DNA from: Caulobacter sp.
Lineage (GTDB): Bacteria; Pseudomonadota; Alphaproteobacteria; Caulobacterales; Caulobacteraceae
NCBI GenBank assembly: GCA_028291055.1
Contig: JAQGIP010000026.1
Coordinates: 1-50,509 of the forward strand
Direction: 5' to 3'
DNA: 50,509 bases
Shown: piece by piece, positions 45,825-50,509 of the stretch
Layout of the letters: each line of letters begins with the position of its first letter
Numbering within the stretch: position 1 is the first letter of the stretch
Program-made: the position numbers and the translations under genes
The notes under the pieces: model-generated
Told to the model about the DNA's origin: nothing
The model's input: the letters and a program-made list of their open reading frames with translations, nothing else
Database searches by the model: none

Positions 45825-46294
45825 GCCGCTGCTTGTACGAAGGCCCGCTGATTGACAAGCCGCAGCGCGCCGAAGGCCGACGCGGCGATCAGCCAGATGC
45901 CGGCCAGGACGGTCAGCACCGTGGTGATGCCGAGCAGGGTCAGGGGCACGGCGTCGACCCGCATCTGCGCCATGGTCACCGTGCCGCCGGTCATCCGGTC
46001 CCAGCCGCCCTCATTGAGGAAGGCGATCAGGTCGCCGATGCCGGTGATGGCCGCGCCGATCAGGCTGAGGGTGGCGATCAGCGACATGATGAAGGCCACC
46101 CAGAAGATGCGGATCTGGAAGGCATGATGCTGGGCGATCGAGGCATGCACCGCGCGCCGCTGCGAATAGGCGATCACCGCGGCGACCAGGGCCGGCAGTC
46201 CGGCGAAGAAGATGGCGATGCCCAGCAGGCCGTAGGCGACCAGCGCCAGATTGCGGTCGGTCTCGGAATAGGGGGGTGAAGACTGTGTGCTCAT
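45821..46294 (-). CDS. DUF4870-like integral membrane protein
   Basis: 157 aa from ATG 46294. Three hydrophobic segments: [20 protein letters not shown] with [11 protein letters not shown] (16-46), [20 protein letters not shown], and [20 protein letters not shown]. The first resembles DUF4870 proteins (Q-R/H-rich loop [13 protein letters not shown] after the first helices). Function unknown. Its stop overlaps the hemB ATG, so they form a minus-strand operon. Confidence 0.72.
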   Translation of the reverse strand: MSTQSSPPYSETDRNLALVAYGLLGIAIFFAGLPALVAAVIAYSQRRAVHASIAQHHAFQIRIFWVAFIMSLIATLSLIGAAITGIGDLIAFLNEGGWDRMTGGTVTMAQMRVDAVPLTLLGITTVLTVLAGIWLIAASAFGALRLVNQRAFVQAAA

Positions 46295-46409
46295 CGACTT
46301 CCGGTCTTGGCGCCGGACGGGCGGCGCGTTGACAGGGTGCGCCAGCGGCGTCACCTCAGCAACCGGTAACGCCGCCGGGGTTGAGCCGCGGCGAAAAGGA
46401 CTCTCGCGC

Positions 46410-47549
46410 ATGGACTTCTCGCTCTCCGACGACCAACGGGCCATCCAGGAAATGGCGTCGGACTTCGCCCGCGCCGAACTGGCCCCGCATTCCGCCAAAT
46501 GGGACGAGGAATCGCACTTCCCGGTCGACGTGCTGCGCCAGGCCGCGGGCCTGGGGTTCGCCGGCGTCTATGTGCAGGAAGACGTGGGCGGCTCGGGCCT
46601 CACCCGCCTCGACGCCAGCCTGATCTTCGAGGCCTTGAGCTACGGCGACGTCTCCTCGGCCGCCTATCTGACCATCCACAACATGGCCTCGTGGATGATC
46701 GACCGCTTTGCGTCGGACGACCTGCGCCAGAAATACCTGCCGCGCCTGACCACCATGGAACTGATCGCCAGCTACTGCCTGACCGAGCCCGGCTCCGGCT
46801 CTGACGCCGCCTCCATGCGCACCTCCGCCAAGTTGGACGGCGACCACTATGTGCTGAACGGCTCCAAGGCCTTCATCTCCGGCGCGGGCGTCTCCGACGT
46901 CTATGTGGTGATGGCCCGCAGCGGCGCGGACGGCCCCAAGGGCATCTCCGCCTTCGTGGTCGAGAAGGGCTGGGAAGGCCTGTCCTTCGGCGCCAACGAG
47001 AGGAAGATGGGCTGGAAGTCCCAGCCCACGGCCCAGGTCAACTTCGACAACGTCCGCGTGCCGGCGGCCAACCGCATCGGCCAGGAAGGCGAGGGCTTCC
47101 GCTTCGCCATGATGGGCCTGGACGGCGGGCGGCTGAACATCGCGTCGTGCTCGCTGGGCGGCGCGGCCTTCGCGCTGGATACCGCAAAGGCCTACCTCGA
47201 AACCCGCCATCAGTTCGGCAAGCCGCTGAAAGATCTCCAGGCGCTGCAGTTCAAGATCGCCGACATGGCCACGGAACTGGAAGCCGCACGGCTGATGGTG
47301 CGCAACGCCGCCAGCGCCCTCGACAACCGCGATCCGGGCGCCACCAAGCTCTGCGCCATGGCCAAGCGCTTCGCCACCGACGCCGGCTTCGAGGTCGCCA
47401 ACCAGGCGCTGCAGCTGCACGGGGGCTACGGCTATCTGGCCGATTATCCGCTCGAACGCATCGTGCGCGACCTGCGCGTCCACCAGATCCTGGAAGGGAC
47501 CAACGAGATCATGCGCGTGATCATCAGCCGTGAGATGTTTCGCCAGTAG
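46410..47549 (+). CDS. Acyl-CoA dehydrogenase, isobutyryl-CoA-dehydrogenase-like
   Basis: 379 aa from ATG 46410. ACAD domains in order: N-terminal helices ([21 protein letters not shown]), the beta-domain FAD site [21 protein letters not shown]-like [15 protein letters not shown], and the C-terminal helices with catalytic Glu362 in [13 protein letters not shown]. The Glu position and size fit short/branched-chain dehydrogenases of the IBD/ACAD8 group. It passes electrons to ETF. With the hydrolase at 48289 it fits valine breakdown, and the two genes are separated by a toxin-antitoxin pair. Confidence 0.9.
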   Translation: MDFSLSDDQRAIQEMASDFARAELAPHSAKWDEESHFPVDVLRQAAGLGFAGVYVQEDVGGSGLTRLDASLIFEALSYGDVSSAAYLTIHNMASWMIDRFASDDLRQKYLPRLTTMELIASYCLTEPGSGSDAASMRTSAKLDGDHYVLNGSKAFISGAGVSDVYVVMARSGADGPKGISAFVVEKGWEGLSFGANERKMGWKSQPTAQVNFDNVRVPAANRIGQEGEGFRFAMMGLDGGRLNIASCSLGGAAFALDTAKAYLETRHQFGKPLKDLQALQFKIADMATELEAARLMVRNAASALDNRDPGATKLCAMAKRFATDAGFEVANQALQLHGGYGYLADYPLERIVRDLRVHQILEGTNEIMRVIISREMFRQ

Positions 47550-47580
47550 GGTTGTACCCAAGGAGCAATTTCACTATCTT

Positions 47581-47596
47581 GACCACATATGGTCAG
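47581..47596. promoter_or_regulatory. Candidate VapB/Phd operator
   Basis: TGACCA (47581-47586) CATA TGGTCA (47591-47596) is a perfect 6-4-6 inverted repeat ending 12 bp before the antitoxin GTG. TTGTAC (47552) and TATCTT (47576-47581) could be its -35 and -10 boxes. Antitoxins of this class usually repress their own operon through such palindromes. Supported by symmetry and position only. Confidence 0.5.
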
Positions 47597-47608
47597 ATTG
47601 GATCCACC

Positions 47609-47863
47609 GTGCGGCAAGTCAGCGTTTTGCAAGCCAAAACCCATCTCTCTTCCTTGTTGACCGAGGTCGAACAGCAGGGCGGGGAGATCGTGATCACCCG
47701 GCACGGCCGCCCGGTCGCGCGCCTGATGGCGGCCAGACCGGCAAGCGGCAACCGCGAGGAAGCCGTTGAGCGCATCCTCGCGGCGCGAGAGCGGATCGCG
47801 GCGGAGTGGAACTCCAATGAACCGTTCGACTGGAAGGCCGCCGTCGAGGAAGGGCGCGGTTGA
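47609..47863 (+). CDS. Antitoxin of VapBC-type module (Phd/YefM fold)
   Basis: 84 aa from GTG 47609; an earlier TTG 47552 would place the operator inside the gene. RQVSVLQAKTHLSSLLTEVEQQGGEIVITRHGRPVARLMA is the Phd/YefM DNA-binding domain; the charged C-terminus (RERIAAEWNSNEPFDWKAAVEEG) would wrap the toxin. It neutralises the PIN toxin encoded next and represses transcription. The stop overlaps the toxin start as TTGA. Confidence 0.88.
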   Translation: MRQVSVLQAKTHLSSLLTEVEQQGGEIVITRHGRPVARLMAARPASGNREEAVERILAARERIAAEWNSNEPFDWKAAVEEGRG

Positions 47864-48282
47864 GCGACCTCGTCATCGACGCCTCCGTCGTCGCTTCCTG
47901 GTTCGTGCCGGGTCAGGCCACGCCATCGGCCACGGCCTTCCTTCGAGATTGTCCGCGGCACAATCTGTGGGCGCCGCACATCTTCCCGACCGAAATCCGC
48001 AACCTCCTCCTGGGCGCTGAGCGGCGCGGCAGGACGACGCCGGCGGCCACTCTGGTTGCCCTCAGGGCGCTGGACATCTTGGATATCTCCGTGACGCCAC
48101 TGGGCGCGCCGGACGATTGGGACGCTGTGCTGGAATTGGCGCGCAACGAAGGCTTGACCACCTACGACGCCTTGTATCTGAACTTGGCGATTGCTGGAGG
48201 TCTCGGCTTGGCGACGCGCGATGCGGAACTGATCGAAGCTGGTTACCGCAGAAATATCGCCGTCTTTGACCTACGGACCTGA
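47860..48282 (+). CDS. VapC-type PIN-domain toxin ribonuclease
   Basis: 140 aa from TTG 47860 overlapping the antitoxin TGA. PIN-domain acidic residues: Asp7 (LVIDASVVASWF), Glu45 (FPTEIRN), Asp103 (TTYDALYLNLA) and Asp121 (ATRDAELIEAG), all present, so probably active. VapC toxins cleave tRNA or rRNA. It lies between two valine-catabolism genes, 6 bp upstream of the hydrolase gene. Confidence 0.9.
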   Translation: MSDLVIDASVVASWFVPGQATPSATAFLRDCPRHNLWAPHIFPTEIRNLLLGAERRGRTTPAATLVALRALDILDISVTPLGAPDDWDAVLELARNEGLTTYDALYLNLAIAGGLGLATRDAELIEAGYRRNIAVFDLRT

Positions 48283-48288
48283 CCGACC

Positions 48289-49353
48289 ATGACCGACGTC
48301 ACCACCGAAGAACCCGAAGAAGTCATCGTCAAACAGGAAAGCTGGTGCGTCCGGCTGACCCTGAACCGGCCCAAGGCGCTGCATGCGCTGAACACCAACA
48401 TGTGCCGCATCATGATCGAGGCGCTGCTGCATGCCCGCGACGAGCCGGCGGTGGAACTGATCGTCATTGACCACGCGGGCGGGCGCGGCTTCTGCGCCGG
48501 CGGCGACATCCGCATGCTGGCCGAAAGCGGGGCAGGGGACAGCGTCGAGGCGCGGGAGTTCTTCTTCACCGAATATCGGCTGAACGCCCTGCTGCAGTCC
48601 TATCCCAAGCCCGTCGTGGTGTTCATGGACGGGGTGACCATGGGCGGCGGGGTCGGCCTGTCGCTGCCGGCCAAATACCGCATCGCCTCGGAAAACACCG
48701 TCTTCGCCATGCCCGAGACCGGCATCGGCCTGTTCCCCGACGTCGGCGGCGGCTGGTACCTGCCCCGGCTGCCCGGCAAGGCGGGGCTGTGGCTGGCGCT
48801 GACCGGCGCGCGCATCAAGGGCGCCGACTGCGTGGCGCTGGGCATCGCCACCCACTTCATCGAAAGCGCCCAGTACGAGACGCTGAAACCCGTCGTGTTT
48901 GAGTCCTATCAGAACCTCGACGTGCTGCTCTCCCTGGCCGAAAAGGGCGCCCGGCACGAGACCACCATCGACCGGGCGGCCGTCGACCTGCTGTTCTCCG
49001 GCGAGAGTGTCGAGGACATCTTCGCGGCGCTGGAGGCCGACGGCTCCGAATGGGCGGCGAAGCATCTGGCGGTGCTGAAGACCAAGTCGCCCCAGACCCT
49101 GAAGGTGGCCTTCCGTCAGCTGCAGCATGGCGCGGCCCTGACCCGCTTTGCCGACAACATGGCCATGGAATACCGCATCGGCGCGCGCGTGGTTCAGCGC
49201 CACGACTTCCTGGAGGGGGTCCGCGCCGTGATCATCGACAAGGACAATGCGCCCCAGTGGAACCCTGCCACCCTGGAAGACGTCACCGACGCCCTGCTGG
49301 ACGATATCTTCGCGCCCCTTCCGCCCGCTGACGAATGGACGCCGCTTCCTTGA
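48289..49353 (+). CDS. Enoyl-CoA hydratase/isomerase family, 3-hydroxyisobutyryl-CoA hydrolase
   Basis: 354 aa. Crotonase fold: LNRPKALHALNTNMC, GGRGFCAGGDIRMLAE (oxyanion loop 64-79), VVVFMDGVTMGGGVGLSLPA, and the HIBCH signature MPETGIGLFPDVGGGWYLPRLPG, plus the longer C-terminus (VDLLFSGESVEDIF, LEGVRAVIIDKDNAPQW) that separates hydrolases of about 350 aa from the shorter hydratases. It would release 3-hydroxyisobutyrate from its CoA thioester in valine catabolism. It starts 6 bp after the toxin stop. Confidence 0.9.
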   Translation: MTDVTTEEPEEVIVKQESWCVRLTLNRPKALHALNTNMCRIMIEALLHARDEPAVELIVIDHAGGRGFCAGGDIRMLAESGAGDSVEAREFFFTEYRLNALLQSYPKPVVVFMDGVTMGGGVGLSLPAKYRIASENTVFAMPETGIGLFPDVGGGWYLPRLPGKAGLWLALTGARIKGADCVALGIATHFIESAQYETLKPVVFESYQNLDVLLSLAEKGARHETTIDRAAVDLLFSGESVEDIFAALEADGSEWAAKHLAVLKTKSPQTLKVAFRQLQHGAALTRFADNMAMEYRIGARVVQRHDFLEGVRAVIIDKDNAPQWNPATLEDVTDALLDDIFAPLPPADEWTPLP

Positions 49354-49434
49354 GGCGGCGGGCTGACGCGGGGCCCAGGCTGCGCTAGTTTGCCGCGCAA
49401 CAAAGACAAGACACGTCGTTCGGAAGGAATACCC

Positions 49435-50220
49435 ATGCGTAAGCAGCTTCTCGCCCTGGCCGGCGTGCTGGCCCTGGCGGCGTGCGCCACCACCCCCGCG
49501 CCGCCGCCCCCGCCGCCTCACTTCCTGGCGCCGCCCCACATCGCCGCCGCCCTGGCCGATCCGGCCCGTCCCGACGCCGACCGCGCCCGTGACGGCGACC
49601 GCTATCCCGCCGAGATGCTGGCCTTCGCGGGCGTGCGTCCGGGCATGAAGGTCGCCGACCTGGTTCCCGGCGGCGGCTATTTCACCCGCATCTTCTCGGC
49701 CGCCGTGGGCCCCAATGGCCACGTCTACGCCTATGTGCCCGATGAGCTGACCAAGCTGGCCAAGCGGCCGCCGGCGGTGAACGCCATCGCCGCCGATCCG
49801 AACTACCGCAACGTCTCGGTGATCCTGCGCCAGTTGCCGCTGTTCGGCGCGCCGGAGAAGCTGGACCTGGTCTGGACCAGCCAGAACTACCACGACATGC
49901 ATGACCCCTTCATGGGCCCGGCCGATCTGTCGGTGGTCAACAAGGCCATCTTCCGCGCCCTGAAGCCCGGCGGCGTCTATGTCGTGCTCGACCATGCCGC
50001 CGCACCCGGTTCGGGCCTGCGCGACACCGACACCCTGCACCGCATCGACCCGGCCACCGTGCGCGCCGAGGTCGAGGCCGCCGGCTTCGTCTTCGAAGGC
50101 GAGAGCTCCATCCTGCGCAACCCCGCCGACGACCACTCCCTGCGCGTCTTCGACCCGGCCATCCGCGGCCACACCGACCAGTTCATCTACAAGTTCCGCA
50201 AGCCGCGCGGCGCGCGCTAA
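49435..50220 (+). CDS. Lipoprotein with class I SAM-methyltransferase fold
   Basis: 261 aa from ATG 49435 (GGAAGGA just upstream). The first 17 residues are a lipoprotein signal with lipobox LAAC, Cys17, followed by ATT and a Pro-rich stretch (PAPPPPPPP). Then the methyltransferase fold: motif I MKVADLVPGGGYFTRIFS, VYAYVPDELTKLA, SQNYHDMHDPFMG, ALKPGGVYVVLDHAAAPGSGL. Resembles the secreted COG4798-type predicted methyltransferases. No Asp at +2, so outer-membrane sorting is expected. How SAM would be available outside the cytoplasm is unclear; the activity is unproven. Confidence 0.8.
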   Translation: MRKQLLALAGVLALAACATTPAPPPPPPHFLAPPHIAAALADPARPDADRARDGDRYPAEMLAFAGVRPGMKVADLVPGGGYFTRIFSAAVGPNGHVYAYVPDELTKLAKRPPAVNAIAADPNYRNVSVILRQLPLFGAPEKLDLVWTSQNYHDMHDPFMGPADLSVVNKAIFRALKPGGVYVVLDHAAAPGSGLRDTDTLHRIDPATVRAEVEAAGFVFEGESSILRNPADDHSLRVFDPAIRGHTDQFIYKFRKPRGAR

Positions 50221-50400
50221 CAAGGCCGTCCTCCCCAGGATCGCCCAAGCGATCCGGCGGGGGAGGTCCGGCGAAGCCGGGGAGGGGTTTACCGACTCCC
50301 CGACTAGCCACGTTCTGGCGCCGTCATTGATGACGGCTTCCGTCGCCGGCGCCAGGACACGCCCACCCCTTGACTCGGTAAACCCCTTGTCTGTCGAGAG
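50221..50400. repeat. Nested inverted repeats in terminal intergenic DNA
   Basis: Two structures overlap. One, 50227-50290, has the CTCCCC-stem-GGGGGAGGT-stem-GGGGAGGGG plan seen at 17701 and 36791 (inner stems GATCGCC/CGATCC and CCGGC/GCCGG). The other has arms AGGGGTTTACCGA (from 50283) and TCGGTAAACCCCT (to about 50389), with an inner TGGCGCC/GGCGCCA pair. I see no gene from 50221 to the window end. Confidence 0.65.
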
Positions 50401-50509
50401 CCTGCTAGATTTGGCTGTCTTCCGGGACGTCCGCCTGACGCGCCAACGCCAGGCGGACCGTCGGTGGAGCGGCCGTCAGCCCCCGAGCCTTTTGGGCTGA
50501 GACGGAGCA

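Noticed and set aside
48271..50223. 650-codon minus-strand frame over the hydrolase and lipoprotein genes
   Set aside because: Spans two well-supported plus-strand genes and shows antisense composition.

Overview
The window is GC-rich, densely coded bacterial chromosome. Gene content and order point to an alphaproteobacterium of the Caulobacterales, probably Caulobacter- or Phenylobacterium-like. The reasons are the order folK, rpoZ, spoT, pyrE, pdxJ, acpS, lepB, rnc, era, recO, parC; a single long RelA/SpoT protein; a lone motB; aspartate/glutamate leucyltransferase; several LAAC- or signal-peptide-bearing exported proteins; and frequent TTG/GTG starts. The genus is inferred, not proven. I see no tRNA, rRNA, CRISPR array, prophage or replication origin.

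Layout. 1-310: tail of an IS481-type transposase and a composite hairpin repeat. 307-2313: a probable electrophile/quinone-stress module (FMN reductase, HxlR regulator, divergent glutathione S-transferase) with a candidate operator between the divergent genes. 2479-6762: hybrid histidine kinase and two RNA methyltransferase-type genes. 6956-10671: TetR regulator overlapping a BtuFCD/FecBCD-type ABC importer, then a GNAT acetyltransferase. 10928-15128: Slt lytic transglycosylase, dapA, smpB and a small secreted protein. 15201-18888: acyl-CoA ligase, an amidohydrolase-fold protein that seems to have lost its metal ligands, and a Rieske oxygenase. 18933-20730: family-5 uracil-DNA glycosylase overlapping a NYN-domain protein, divergent from folK. 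20975-36781: the conserved housekeeping block (transcription, stringent response, pyrimidine, PLP, ACP, secretion, RNase III/Era/RecO, topoisomerase IV), with an arylamine N-acetyltransferase, a GIY-YIG protein, a 2OG-Fe(II) oxygenase and a LysE exporter interspersed. 37076-40480: LemA/M48 protease pair, leucyltransferase, motB. 40611-50220: 3-hydroxyisobutyrate dehydrogenase, a secreted MetX-like hydrolase, a cytosolic hybrid kinase, hemB, then isobutyryl-CoA-type dehydrogenase and 3-hydroxyisobutyryl-CoA hydrolase separated by a VapBC toxin-antitoxin pair, and a lipoprotein with a methyltransferase fold. The three dehydrogenase/hydrolase genes fit valine catabolism.

The most striking non-coding feature is a dispersed family of paired, inverted repeats. 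Eight copies are 140-149 bp long and a ninth is a compact 80-bp form. Each full copy has about 34-bp inverted ends starting TCCGCTCATCCC, and each end folds into a stem with a GAAA tetraloop. The stem bases co-vary between copies while the interior differs. Copies sit between genes from 5.7 kb to 41.6 kb, and two of them encode the C-termini of proteins. Two further palindromic repeat classes occupy other gaps (10679-10926; 17701-17927, 36791-36972, 50227-50290). Other points worth following are the ligand-less amidohydrolase, the lipoprotein methyltransferase, a possible CTG start with a perfect Shine-Dalgarno for SpoT, and a leader-ORF/terminator arrangement before the LysE-type exporter.
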